From Moheibacter sediminis (GTDB lineage Bacteria; Bacteroidota; Bacteroidia; Flavobacteriales; Weeksellaceae), in the NCBI RefSeq assembly GCF_900176425.1, contig NZ_FWXS01000005.1, positions 186,001-250,000 of the forward strand: a stretch of 64,000 nucleotides of DNA. Reading direction: 5' to 3'. The position numbers and the translations under genes are program-made. The first letter of the stretch is position 1. Each line of letters starts with the position of its first letter. Below, piece by piece: positions 17,646-25,846 of this stretch. The notes under the pieces are model-generated. The model saw nothing but the letters and a program-made list of their open reading frames with translations, searched no databases and was not told the origin of the DNA.

Positions 17646-18014
17646 TTATTTTTTAAATATGAAGTAAACTGCCAAAACCAAAAATATAAATCCGATCAAA
17701 TGATTCATTTTCAACGATTCATTTTTAAATGCAATCAACGTAAATGCTGTAAAAACAACTAAAGTGATAACTTCTTGAATTACTTTTAATTGCCAGATGG
17801 TAAAAGGGCCTCCATTTCCTTCAAATCCGATTTTATTAGCGGGAATCATAGCACAATATTCAAATAATGCAATCATCCAGCTGAACAAGATGATTTTGAC
17901 CAAACCCATGTTGGCAAACCAAGTATATTCTTTAAATTTCAAATGTCCGTACCACGCAATGGTCATGAAAACATTGGACAAAACCAATAATGAAATGGTG
18001 TAAACAATTTTCAT
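17646..18014 (-). CDS. DUF486 (DMT superfamily) membrane protein
   Basis: Small integral membrane protein of 122 aa with four hydrophobic helices, a conserved motif in the first (SNVFMTIAWYGHLKF) and the segment FEYCAMIPANKIGFE that marks DUF486. The family belongs to the drug/metabolite transporter clan (EmrE-like), but no substrate is known. Its ATG lies one base after the tesB stop codon, so it is co-transcribed with tesB; any functional link is unclear. Confidence 0.87.
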   Translation of the reverse strand: MKIVYTISLLVLSNVFMTIAWYGHLKFKEYTWFANMGLVKIILFSWMIALFEYCAMIPANKIGFEGNGGPFTIWQLKVIQEVITLVVFTAFTLIAFKNESLKMNHLIGFIFLVLAVYFIFKK

Positions 18015-18015
18015 C

Positions 18016-18882
18016 TTACTTAACTTTTTGGCGCATCAAACCTTCTTGTGCAACCGAAGCAATGAGTTTTCCATCTTGGGAAAATATTTTTCCATTGGTC
18101 AATCCACGTGAATTGGAAGTGCTTGGAACTTCGATGCTGTACAAAAACCAACCTGAAAAATCATCCGGTTTTCGGTGAAACCACATCGCATGGTCGAGAC
18201 TCGCCATCTGCGTATTTCCAAAATGGGCTTTGGAAGCATGCGGTTGCAAAGCAGTAACCAAAATGTTGTAATCGGATGTGTAAGCCAAAATTTCGTGAAA
18301 ATGCTGAATAGTGACTCCCTCATTCATTTCCTTAAATTTAAACCAAACATTTTGCATAGGTGGTAGATCTATTTTTTCTAAAGGGTTATTGATCACAGTA
18401 GGTTTGAAAATAACAGGTCTTTCCAAAGAAAGAAATTCTCCGAAACTTTTTGGTAAAAATTCTTTGGTCTGTTCATAAATTTCTTCCCAACTAAAAAGCG
18501 TTTCCGGCAAAGGAACTTCAGGCATATTGCCTTGAAAATCAAATCCTGATTCCTCTTTCTGAAAGGAAGCAGCCAACACAAAAATTGAATTTCCGTCTTG
18601 CTCTGCGGTTACATAACGTGTCGTAAAACTTCCGCCGTCACGCACGAGCTGAACTTTGTAAACGATGTCTTTTTCCAGATTTCCCGGCAAGATGAAATAA
18701 CCGTGCAGCGAATGACAAAATCGATCTTCGGCAACCGTTCTGTAAGCAGCATTTAAAGCTTGCGCCAAAACTTGTCCGCCAAAAACATTGAGACTGCCGA
18801 CAGATTCACTTTTTCCGATAAATAATTGTGTGTCAATTTCTCTTAGGTGGATTAAATCTATGAGTTGTTTTGTGTTTTTCAT
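18016..18882 (-). CDS. tesB: Acyl-CoA thioesterase II
   Basis: Hydrolyses acyl-CoA to free fatty acid and CoA. At 288 aa it is the usual double-hotdog length. The first hotdog contains VFGGQVLAQALNAAYRTV and HSLHGYFILPGN; the second has the catalytic-Asp segment MASLDHAMWFHR and the closing motif with the Gln region FSQDGKLIASVAQEGLMR. It is a soluble cytoplasmic protein. It is followed within one base by a DUF486 gene. A degenerate repeat separates it from the upstream 3' end of the nitronate monooxygenase-like gene. Confidence 0.93.
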   Translation of the reverse strand: MKNTKQLIDLIHLREIDTQLFIGKSESVGSLNVFGGQVLAQALNAAYRTVAEDRFCHSLHGYFILPGNLEKDIVYKVQLVRDGGSFTTRYVTAEQDGNSIFVLAASFQKEESGFDFQGNMPEVPLPETLFSWEEIYEQTKEFLPKSFGEFLSLERPVIFKPTVINNPLEKIDLPPMQNVWFKFKEMNEGVTIQHFHEILAYTSDYNILVTALQPHASKAHFGNTQMASLDHAMWFHRKPDDFSGWFLYSIEVPSTSNSRGLTNGKIFSQDGKLIASVAQEGLMRQKVK

Positions 18883-18904
18883 TCTATAAAATTAACTAAT
18901 TCCT

Positions 18905-18981
18905 TTGCCATTTCGATTGAAGCGAAGGGGAGTGAGAAATCTTAAAATTTATATAGATTTCTCGTTCCTCGTAATGATAAT
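18905..18981. repeat. Degenerate intergenic repeat, copy C (both arms present)
   Basis: The left arm, TTGCCATTTCGATTGAAGCG ... GAGAAATCT, is partly complementary to the right arm, AGATTTCTCGTTCCTCGTAA followed by TGATAA, so the unit can form a hairpin. It lies just past the stop codon of the minus-strand nitronate monooxygenase-like gene (18985). Confidence 0.6.
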
Positions 18982-18984
18982 TCA

Positions 18985-19947
18985 TTAAAACTTCAAATTG
19001 TTTTTAATTTCTAAATTTTTATCCAAAGCCGATTTGTATTCAGATTTTAGTCTTTCGATCAATTCATGAACAGTTGGAACGTCTTTGATTTCTGCAACAC
19101 CGTGTCCAGCTGACCAAATATCTTTCCAAGCTTTGGCGTGTTCACCCGTGAGTTTGGAAAAATCTTCTTGTTTCTTTTCGATTGTGTCGATGCCGGCTTG
19201 TTCGATGCTTTTTTTGAGAAAATTGGCATTAACACCCGAAACGCCATCGGTGTACATCACATCATCGATTCCCGAATTCACAATCATATTTTTGTATTCA
19301 TCTGAAGCCAAACATTCTTGCGTGGCGATGAAACGCGTTCCCATGTACGCGAAGTCAGCACCGATAGTTTGTGCAGCGAGGATTTCTTTTCCGGAATTGA
19401 TGCTTCCTGCCAGGACAATTGCACCGTTGTAAAAATTTTTGATTTCGGCTGCTAAAGCAAATGGGCTGGCCGTTCCGGCATGTCCTCCCGCTCCGGCGGC
19501 GACACAGATAATTCCATCCACTCCGGCTTCGGCAGCTTTTTCGGCGTGTCGCTTTTTAATGACATCGTGGAAAATTAATCCGCCGTATTCGTGAATGGCA
19601 TCGACAATTTCTTTTACGGCACCGAGTGAAGTGATGATAATCGGAACTTTGTATTTGGCACAAATCTGCAAATCTGGTAAAACTCGAGGATTGGTATGAT
19701 TGACGATGATATTTACGCCGTAAGGTGCTGGCTTGATTCCTGTTTCGAATTCGAATTTTTCGAGTTCGGAAGTGATTTCTTTGAGCATTTCTTCGAATGC
19801 CTCGGAAGTTCTCCCGTTGAGGGCAGGGAAGGTGCCGACAATTCCGTTTTTGCAGCATTCGATGACGAGTTTCGTTCCGGAAACGATAAACATCGGCGAA
19901 GCTATTATGGGAAGTGTGATTTGTGATTTAAGTTCTTGTATTGTCAT
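18985..19947 (-). CDS. Nitronate monooxygenase-like flavin oxidoreductase
   Basis: FMN-dependent TIM-barrel enzyme of 320 aa in the 2-nitropropane dioxygenase/NMO family. Typical features are PIIASPMFIVSGTKLVIECC at the N-terminus and the phosphate-binding segment VAAGAGGHAG followed by an APGSINSG-like loop (VLAGSINSGKEIL) and AYMGTRFIATQE. The substrate is uncertain because the family includes nitronate monooxygenases, enoyl reductases and others. A TAAATTTG box at 19973-19980 on the minus strand, 25 nt before the ATG, is the likely -7 promoter element. Confidence 0.88.
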   Translation of the reverse strand: MTIQELKSQITLPIIASPMFIVSGTKLVIECCKNGIVGTFPALNGRTSEAFEEMLKEITSELEKFEFETGIKPAPYGVNIIVNHTNPRVLPDLQICAKYKVPIIITSLGAVKEIVDAIHEYGGLIFHDVIKKRHAEKAAEAGVDGIICVAAGAGGHAGTASPFALAAEIKNFYNGAIVLAGSINSGKEILAAQTIGADFAYMGTRFIATQECLASDEYKNMIVNSGIDDVMYTDGVSGVNANFLKKSIEQAGIDTIEKKQEDFSKLTGEHAKAWKDIWSAGHGVAEIKDVPTVHELIERLKSEYKSALDKNLEIKNNLKF

Positions 19948-20410
19948 TTTTATTTTTACTATGCGTGAATAACAAATTTAAAATAAATGTATGATTTAAA
20001 TTCTTTAGAAAATTAAAACATTCTTATTTAATTGAAATTTGGTCAAGAAATATTATTGTTTGGAATAATTACATGTTTCTTTATAAATATCAAATACGTT
20101 AAATACTTGCTTGATTTAATCCGCGATTTAACTGTAAACTATTTTTTCTCTAACTTAGGAATTAGGTTTTTTTATTATCTTTCATTATTAATAACAATCT
20201 AACCAATTTAATCATAAATGAAGAATTTGGTAATCAAGAAAAAGAGCAGGAGAAAGGAGACATAAAAAAGGAATTGATGGCTGGATGGCGTGTGGAAATT
20301 GTCGAAAATGTGAAAATGCAAAATGCAAAAGAATTTCGAGCAGATTATTACAGGAAGAATTCTCAATGGAGAACCGGGGGATTGGAATTTTAATTACAAA
20401 TACTTAAATA
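19948..20410. other. Gene-poor interval with a short open frame
   Basis: This long interval lies between the start of one minus-strand gene and the end of another. It holds the promoter region of the NMO-like gene (TAAATTTG at 19973-19980). It also has a plus-strand frame open from 20166 to the TAA at 20391-20393; its first ATG (20277) would give only 38 aa, including MAGWRVEIVENVKMQNAKEF. An overlapping frame (20285-20407) encodes a Cys-rich peptide, CGNCRKCENAKC. Neither has a convincing ribosome site or a recognised homologue, so this may be a decayed gene or chance. Confidence 0.35.
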
Positions 20411-20472
20411 AAAAAGCTCTTAATTCAATGAATCTTCTACAAGTTTTTCTTTTCCATAATTAAGGGCTTTTT
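20411..20472. terminator. Terminator hairpin overlapping the symporter 3' end
   Basis: AAAAAGCTCTTAATT (20411-20425) and AATTAAGGGCTTTTT (20458-20472) are 15-nt inverted arms with one mismatch. On the minus strand the hairpin ends in GAGCTTTTTTATTT, as expected for a terminator. The far arm lies within the last codons of the symporter gene, which ends at 20420. Confidence 0.7.
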
Positions 20473-21877
20473 CCTGATCAAATTCTTTTTCCCATTTGGC
20501 TACAACAACCGAAGCCAGACAGTTTCCGATTACATTGACAGAAGTCCTTGCCATGTCCATCAATTCATCAATCCCCAGAATGGCAGCGATTATGAACAGC
20601 GGTAATCCAAATTGGTCAGCCGTTGCAATCAAGATAATTAATGAAGCACGCGGAACCGCTGCAACACCTTTGCTCGTTACCATCAACGTCAAACAGATTA
20701 ACAATTGCTGCCCGATGCTAAGATCCATTCCTGCCGCCTGCGCGACAAATATCGAAGCCAGTGAAAGGTACAATGTCGTTCCGTCCAGATTAAAACTATA
20801 ACCCGTCGGCACCACAAAAGAGACAATTTTTCTCGGCACTCCAAAAGCTTCCATGTTACTCATCACTTTCGGCAAAGCAGCGTCTGAACTCGTCGTTGCA
20901 AACGCAATCGAAACCGGTTCTTTCAATGCATTGACGAATTGTTTGATGGGAACTTTCATGTACAAAGCAATCGGAAGCAAAACACCTAGTAAAAATACCA
21001 TCAATGCACCATACAAAGTCAGCAAAAGCATCAATAAATTTTTCAGGATTTCAACACCCATATGTCCAACCGTATAAGCCATCGCAGCACCTACACCGAT
21101 AGGTGCAAAATACATGATGATGTTGGTGTATTTGAACATCGTTTCGGCCAGGCTTTCTACAAAGTTGACCAAAGGTTTTCTCTTCTTTTCTTCGACCATT
21201 GCCAATCCAATTCCGAAAATAACTGCAAACACAACGATTTGGAGTACTGAATTTTCAAACATAGATTTCACAATATTTTCCGGAAAGACATCTCTGAAAA
21301 ACGCAGTAGTTTTATACAACCAATGCACATTTTCAGGCAGATCTTCCAATGCTGAAATGTCATTGGCTTTCAAGCCTGCAGAACTCGGAGGTAATTCTTC
21401 CTGCGGAAATTTACTCGCGTCAATTCCTTTTCCCGCTTGGGTAATGTTTATGGCTCCCAATCCTATGAACAAAGCCAGTGTGGTGGCACAATAAAAATAA
21501 AGCAAAGATTTCCAGGCCATCCTTCCGACTTGTTTCAGGTCAGAATGTCCCGCAATTCCATACACTAAAGTCGCGAAGATGATAGGACCGACAATTGTTT
21601 TTACCAATCGGATAAATCCACTGCTCAACGGTTGTAAAGATTTTGCAACAGATGGGAAATCATATCCGATAACAGCGCCTGCCACAATTCCAAATAAAAT
21701 CCATGAAGTCAATGATTTTTTCTTGATACAATAAAGCACCAAACTCAAAATTGAAAGCCATCTCGCTACCATCAAAATACCATCCGGAACAATTTTGAAA
21801 ATGAAATCTAATCCAATTAAAATAGCTGTAATTGTGATGATTACAAAAGGGATGATATAATAGAATCTTGTCTTCAT
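20420..21877 (-). CDS. Dicarboxylate/glutamate:cation symporter (DAACS family, GltP/DctA-like)
   Basis: Inner-membrane secondary transporter for glutamate, aspartate or C4-dicarboxylates, 485 aa from the chosen start, with about eight helices plus re-entrant loops. Family hallmarks are the Ser-rich loop FATTSSDAALPKVM, the segment VVPTGYSFNLDGTTLYLS and, near the end, a GIDELMDMARTSVNVIGNC helix with the conserved substrate-binding DxxR-TxxN pattern. The frame extends upstream to 21925, but a promoter (TTG 21923-21925, N19, TATTTTTG 21896-21903) lies inside that extension. Translation therefore starts at 21877 (MKTRFYYIIPF). It is a single-gene unit with a terminator. Confidence 0.9.
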   Translation of the reverse strand: MKTRFYYIIPFVIITITAILIGLDFIFKIVPDGILMVARWLSILSLVLYCIKKKSLTSWILFGIVAGAVIGYDFPSVAKSLQPLSSGFIRLVKTIVGPIIFATLVYGIAGHSDLKQVGRMAWKSLLYFYCATTLALFIGLGAINITQAGKGIDASKFPQEELPPSSAGLKANDISALEDLPENVHWLYKTTAFFRDVFPENIVKSMFENSVLQIVVFAVIFGIGLAMVEEKKRKPLVNFVESLAETMFKYTNIIMYFAPIGVGAAMAYTVGHMGVEILKNLLMLLLTLYGALMVFLLGVLLPIALYMKVPIKQFVNALKEPVSIAFATTSSDAALPKVMSNMEAFGVPRKIVSFVVPTGYSFNLDGTTLYLSLASIFVAQAAGMDLSIGQQLLICLTLMVTSKGVAAVPRASLIILIATADQFGLPLFIIAAILGIDELMDMARTSVNVIGNCLASVVVAKWEKEFDQEKALNYGKEKLVEDSLN

Positions 21878-21895
21878 TTGTGATGTGTATGGGAG

Positions 21896-21925
21896 CAAAA
21901 ATAAACAATTGAAAATAATGCGCAA
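21896..21925 (-). promoter_or_regulatory. Promoter of the symporter gene
   Basis: On the minus strand, TTG (21925-21923), a 19-nt spacer, then TATTTTTG (21903-21896): a full match to the Bacteroidota consensus. It places the transcription start near 21890 and excludes the longer upstream reading frame as coding sequence. Confidence 0.7.
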
Positions 21926-21937
21926 TTAAATGTGATT

Positions 21938-22735
21938 CTATGTATGAAAAAATCCCGAAATGATGGATTGTATTTGCAGGATTCCGTCGGTCAAAGCAGC
22001 AGGCCCCGGCTGTAATATTATTTCAGATTTGATTTCGTAAAGGTGGTTATTTTTCACTGCGCTGATTTCTTCCCAACCTTTTCTGGCTTTCACTTTTTCT
22101 GGCTTAAATTTCTTTCCGCACCATGAGCCGATGATGATGTCGGGATTTTTATCAATCACCAAATCTGGATGGACGATTCTGTCTTTTGCCATCGATTCTT
22201 TTGCTAATTCGGGAAAAATCAAATCGCCTCCACAGATTTCAACCAATTCACTTACCCATTGGATAGATGAAATTAAAGGATCATTCCATTCTTCAAAAAA
22301 TACTTTTGGTCGAAATGGGAATGATTTACTCATTTCCAAAGCATTATTTAAATTTAAAATATAATTTTGAACTAATTCTTTTCCTTCCAATTCATTTCCA
22401 ATTAATGAACAAAACTGAAGAATCATGCTCAACGTCTCATCTATACTTCTGTGGTTAAAAATGAAAACATTAATTCCGTTTTTGATTAATTCTGAAGCAA
22501 TATCGCGCTGCAAATCCGAATATCCGATTACCAGATCCGGCTTCAGTTCCAGAATCGCATCAAAATTTGCATCAATGAAATTAGAAACTTTCGGTTTTTC
22601 TTTTCGTGCTTGTTTGGGTCTTCGCGTAAATCCGCTTATGCCGACCAAACGGTGCTGCTGGTTGATTGCGTAAAGAATTTCAGTTCCTTCTTCGGTCAGA
22701 CAAATGATTCGTTGTGGATATTGCGCTTTGAACAT
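21938..22735 (-). CDS. BtuF-like cobalamin/iron-chelate binding protein, without signal peptide
   Basis: 265 aa with the two-lobed class III solute-binding fold of BtuF/FhuD proteins: RIICLTEEGTEILYAI, LVGISGFTRRP, LKPDLVIGYSDLQRDIASEL and PDIIIGSWCGKKF. Such proteins deliver vitamin B12 or siderophores to an ABC importer in the periplasm. No signal peptide or lipobox is visible and no upstream start would add one, so this copy appears cytoplasmic or is exported by an unrecognised route. No ABC permease or ATPase is nearby. A link to B12 would fit the B12-dependent methionine synthase at 51.6 kb, but this is only suggestive. Confidence 0.8.
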   Translation of the reverse strand: MFKAQYPQRIICLTEEGTEILYAINQQHRLVGISGFTRRPKQARKEKPKVSNFIDANFDAILELKPDLVIGYSDLQRDIASELIKNGINVFIFNHRSIDETLSMILQFCSLIGNELEGKELVQNYILNLNNALEMSKSFPFRPKVFFEEWNDPLISSIQWVSELVEICGGDLIFPELAKESMAKDRIVHPDLVIDKNPDIIIGSWCGKKFKPEKVKARKGWEEISAVKNNHLYEIKSEIILQPGPAALTDGILQIQSIISGFFHT

Positions 22736-22855
22736 AGCGCTAATTTAAGCTGAATTTTATGAATCAATTTTAATTTACAAAAATCGTTGATAAAATTATC
22801 TCTCGACCCTACATACATAAATGAAAGTAATTAAATTTGCACTTCGTTTAAAAAT

Positions 22856-23899
22856 ATGAATTGGCGTAGAATTTTACTTCCTTTTTCGGGAATTTTTTGG
22901 ATTGGAGTTACTTTTAGAAATTTGTCCTATAAAACTGGGCTTTTCAGGTCTAAAAAGTTTAAAACTCCAGTGATTTGTATTGGAAATTTATCGGTGGGTG
23001 GCACCGGAAAATCTCCACACGTGATGCACGTGGCTGATATTCTGAAAGATGAATTTCAAACTGCGATGCTCAGCCGTGGTTATGGCAGAAAAACATCCGG
23101 ACTCAAAATCGCAAATTACAGTTCCAAAGTATATGACATCGGCGACGAACCTTTGCAGTTTTTCAACCGTTTCAAAAATAAAATTGTAGTTGCGGTTTCA
23201 GAAAACAGAATTATCGGTATCAATCATTTGATCAACAATTTTAAATCTGAAGTGATTTTGATGGACGATGGATTTCAGCACCGACAAGTAAAACCCGGAT
23301 TTTCGATTTTATTGACTGATTTTAACGAGCCTTATACATCAGATTTTTTATTACCGGGCGGAAATTTACGTGAGCCTAGATCTGCTGCCAGACGCGCAGA
23401 TGTGATTGTGATTACAAAATGTCCCGATGCATTTACGGTGAAACAAAGAGATGAATTGCTGTCGAAAATAAAACCAAAGTCTTATCAGAAAATTTTCTTT
23501 TCTAAGATTATTTATTCAAATGCGGTTTTGCACCATCGATACAATATTGATTCGGATGAGTGGAAAGATTATGATGTGGTTTTGGTAACGGGAATCGCAA
23601 AATCTAAAATTTTGGCTGATTATACCAAATCAAAATTCAAATCCGTTCAACACATAGAATTCCCCGATCACCACAATTTTTCAAGTTCAGATGTACAGAA
23701 AATTGATGCTGAATTTGAGAAAATCAAATCCACTCACAAGATGATAGTTACAACAGAAAAAGACTATATGCGTCTGAAAGATGAACGCTCATTGATAGAA
23801 AATTTATTTTATTTACCGATTCAAGTAGAATTGAATGACGAAGCTTCATTCAGAGAAACCATTTTAAATTATGTTAGAAAAAATCACACAAGCCGTTGA
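22856..23899 (+). CDS. lpxK: Tetraacyldisaccharide 4'-kinase (lipid A)
   Basis: Phosphorylates the 4' position of the lipid A precursor at the inner membrane. The 347-aa length is typical. An N-terminal membrane-associated helix (LLPFSGIFWIGVTF) is followed by the P-loop NLSVGGTGKSPHV and the conserved motifs LSRGYGRKTSG and LMDDGFQHRQVKPG, then LLPGGNLREPRSAARRADV. A TAAATTTG box at 22832-22839 gives a leader of roughly 10 nt. Its 3' end overlaps the purine nucleoside phosphorylase gene by 29 nt, so the two are co-expressed although unrelated in function. Confidence 0.95.
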   Translation: MNWRRILLPFSGIFWIGVTFRNLSYKTGLFRSKKFKTPVICIGNLSVGGTGKSPHVMHVADILKDEFQTAMLSRGYGRKTSGLKIANYSSKVYDIGDEPLQFFNRFKNKIVVAVSENRIIGINHLINNFKSEVILMDDGFQHRQVKPGFSILLTDFNEPYTSDFLLPGGNLREPRSAARRADVIVITKCPDAFTVKQRDELLSKIKPKSYQKIFFSKIIYSNAVLHHRYNIDSDEWKDYDVVLVTGIAKSKILADYTKSKFKSVQHIEFPDHHNFSSSDVQKIDAEFEKIKSTHKMIVTTEKDYMRLKDERSLIENLFYLPIQVELNDEASFRETILNYVRKNHTSR

Positions 23900-24686
23900 A
23901 TACATAAAACCATTTTTGACAGAAACACCTGAATATGCCATTGTATTAGGTTCAGGATTGGGAAAACTTCAGGATGAAGTTCAGGACAAAGTTGTCATCG
24001 ATTATACTGACATTCCGCATTTCCCGAAATCTACCGTTGTAGGTCACAAAGGGAAATTGATTTTCGGAAAAATTGAAGGCAAACCTGTATTGATGATGGC
24101 CGGAAGATTTCACTATTACGAAGGTTACAATATGCAGGAAGTGACTTTCCCGATGCGCGTTTTCAAAGGATTGGGAATCGAAAAATTATTGCTTTCAAAT
24201 GCGAGTGGCGGTGTAAATGCTGATTATGAAGTAGGGGATGCGGTTGTCATCAAAGACCATATTAATATGATGCCTGAGCATCCGTTGCGCGGAAAGAACA
24301 TTGACGAATTAGGACCTCGTTTTGTTGACATGTCTGAACCATATGATAAAAAAATGCGTGAATTCGTGATCAATTTCGGAAATGAAAACGGAATTGAAGT
24401 GAAAGAAGGAATTTACATGGGATTGCAAGGACCAACTTTTGAAACACCTTCAGAATATGGAATGGTAAGAAAATTAGGCGCAGATTGTGTGGGAATGAGT
24501 ACTGTTCCAGAAGTGATTGTGGCTCGACACATGGGCGTTCGCGTTTTCTGTATTTCTGTGATTACCGATTTGGGTGGACCCGAAATTGCAATTCCGGTTT
24601 CACACGAAGAAGTTTTAAATGCTGCCAATACAGCTATGCCAACCGTTGTTAAATTGGTGAAAGGCTTGATTGGGAGCAACGTTTAA
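23871..24686 (+). CDS. punA: Purine nucleoside phosphorylase (PNP-I family, trimeric type)
   Basis: Cleaves purine nucleosides with phosphate to the free base and (deoxy)ribose-1-phosphate in purine salvage. At 271 aa it matches the trimeric, mammalian-like PNP. Key motifs are the phosphate loop VLGSGLGKLQDE, the His-containing GRFHYYEGY, SNASGGVN, and GLQGPTFETPSEYGM followed by GADCVGMSTVPEV. It overlaps lpxK by 29 nt; the ATG at 23871 is the only one that gives the complete N-terminal helix. Confidence 0.94.
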   Translation: MLEKITQAVEYIKPFLTETPEYAIVLGSGLGKLQDEVQDKVVIDYTDIPHFPKSTVVGHKGKLIFGKIEGKPVLMMAGRFHYYEGYNMQEVTFPMRVFKGLGIEKLLLSNASGGVNADYEVGDAVVIKDHINMMPEHPLRGKNIDELGPRFVDMSEPYDKKMREFVINFGNENGIEVKEGIYMGLQGPTFETPSEYGMVRKLGADCVGMSTVPEVIVARHMGVRVFCISVITDLGGPEIAIPVSHEEVLNAANTAMPTVVKLVKGLIGSNV

Positions 24687-24771
24687 GAATATTATAAATT
24701 TTTAATGTTGAATTTTATATGAATTAATTTCATTTAAAATTTAGCATACAACATTCAAAATAATAAAAGAA

Positions 24772-25086
24772 GTGTTTGAAAAACTAAAAAAACATTGGCA
24801 GATTGAAAGCAATTTTCAATTGATTTTGATCTTGATTGTCTTTTCTATTACAGGTTCCGCGTCAGCTTGGGTTTCAAAACCTTTTGTTGAATGGTTCGGA
24901 CTCAATGATGAAATCATGCCGACGTGGTTGTTCACGATTTTGAGATTGATTCTGATTTTCCCGATTTACAATGTGATTTTGCTTGTAGTGGGAACTATTT
25001 TTGGACAGTTTAAATTTTTCTGGGCATTTGAAAAGAAAATGTTTTCCAGATTTGCACCAAAGAAAAAAGTTGCTGAGGAAGTTTAA
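24772..25086 (+). CDS. Two-helix membrane protein, DUF6787-like
   Basis: 104 aa from a GTG start at 24772. Two transmembrane helices (about 17-37 and 55-80) are flanked by basic termini (FEKLKKHW and RFAPKKK). The pattern, FQLILILIVFSITGSASAW and then KPFVEWFGL, matches a small flavobacterial family I know as DUF6787, which has no known role. It sits between purine nucleoside phosphorylase and another small conserved gene on the same strand, 18 nt apart. Confidence 0.75.
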   Translation: MFEKLKKHWQIESNFQLILILIVFSITGSASAWVSKPFVEWFGLNDEIMPTWLFTILRLILIFPIYNVILLVVGTIFGQFKFFWAFEKKMFSRFAPKKKVAEEV

Positions 25087-25104
25087 TTTGAGTAAATTGT
25101 TCAA

Positions 25105-25338
25105 GTGAAAAAAGAACATGAAAATCTCAAATTCGTAACACTTGAAACTTTCTCCAATCTTTGGACAGCGGAAGTGGTAAAAAACCGTTTGATGGAAGAG
25201 GGAATTCGTGCTCATATCGCGAATCCTTATGTCAATTATTCATTTGGCCCGACAGTTTTGGAGGGATTTCGATTGCAAGTAGAACAGGATCAGTTTTTAA
25301 AAGCATTAAATATTTATAAAAATACTTTGCAGGATTAG
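25105..25338 (+). CDS. DUF2007-type small protein
   Basis: 77 aa from a GTG start at 25105. The segment TFSNLWTAEVVKNRLMEEGI followed by a Phe-Gly-rich beta hairpin and LQVEQDQFLKALNIYKN matches the DUF2007 fold (labelled putative signal-transducing), often found fused to or near zinc ribbons. It is a soluble protein with no catalytic residues visible. It follows the DUF6787-like gene by 18 nt. The promoter of rplS starts inside its last codons. Confidence 0.78.
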   Translation: MKKEHENLKFVTLETFSNLWTAEVVKNRLMEEGIRAHIANPYVNYSFGPTVLEGFRLQVEQDQFLKALNIYKNTLQD

Positions 25339-25356
25339 GAATTATTTTTAATTTTG
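25326..25356 (+). promoter_or_regulatory. Promoter of rplS
   Basis: TTTG (25326-25329), a 19-nt spacer, then TAATTTTG (25349-25356): a textbook Bacteroidota promoter. The -33 element lies inside the final codons of the preceding gene, and the leader before the ATG at 25426 is about 60 nt. Confidence 0.75.
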
Positions 25357-25425
25357 CGCACCATTGTAAAACCTCTGACGAGATCCGTGTATGTTTTTCA
25401 TTGTTAATTCATTAAATTCCAAAAG

Positions 25426-25785
25426 ATGGAAAGTATCGTAAAATACGTACAAGACAAATTTGTAGCAAAAAAAGATTTCCCTGCCTTTTCTGCAGGTGAC
25501 ACAATCACAGTTTATTATGAAATTACCGAGGGTGCAAAGACACGTACTCAGTTTTTCAAAGGTGTTGTAATCCAACGCAAAGGACAAGGAACTACTGAAA
25601 CATTTACCATCCGTAAAATGAGCGGTGAGGTAGGTGTAGAAAGAATTTTCCCGGTTAATTTACCTGCGATTCAAAAAATAGAAATGAACAAAAAAGGTAA
25701 AGTTAGACGCGCGAGAATCTATTACTTCAGAGACCTTAGAGGTAAAAAAGCACGTATCAAAGAAACACGTCACAAAGAAGCTTAA
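25426..25785 (+). CDS. rplS: 50S ribosomal protein L19
   Basis: Structural ribosomal protein at the subunit interface, 119 aa. It shows the L19 signatures [52 protein letters not shown] and a basic C-terminus [20 protein letters not shown]. Here it is a single-gene unit rather than part of the rpsP-rimM-trmD-rplS operon of proteobacteria. It has its own strong promoter and a terminator hairpin that runs into the convergent HTTM gene. Confidence 0.98.
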   Translation: MESIVKYVQDKFVAKKDFPAFSAGDTITVYYEITEGAKTRTQFFKGVVIQRKGQGTTETFTIRKMSGEVGVERIFPVNLPAIQKIEMNKKGKVRRARIYYFRDLRGKKARIKETRHKEA

Positions 25786-25808
25786 GATTTTAAGTTTAAA
25801 TAATACAG

Positions 25809-25846
25809 AAACTTCCAGATCAATTTCGATTTGGAAGTTTTTCTTT
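25809..25846. terminator. Bidirectional terminator after rplS, inside the HTTM gene end
   Basis: AAACTTCCAGATC and GATTTGGAAGTTT form a 13-bp stem with one G-T pair and a 6-nt loop, followed by TTCTTTTT on the plus strand. The HTTM gene ends at 25820 on the minus strand, so most of the hairpin encodes that protein's last residues. Confidence 0.85.

Noticed and set aside
20285-20407. Cys-rich mini-protein that looks like a zinc ribbon
   Set aside because: Only 40 codons, no ribosome site, and overlaps another equally weak frame; kept only as part of the gene-poor interval.
21878-21925. Sixteen extra N-terminal residues of the symporter
   Set aside because: A full promoter (TTG-N19-TATTTTTG) lies inside this stretch, so it cannot be translated from that transcript.
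24700-24760. AATGTTG...CAACATT inverted repeat after purine nucleoside phosphorylase
   Set aside because: Arms pair only patchily and the sequence is low-complexity AT-rich; no T run follows as in a terminator.
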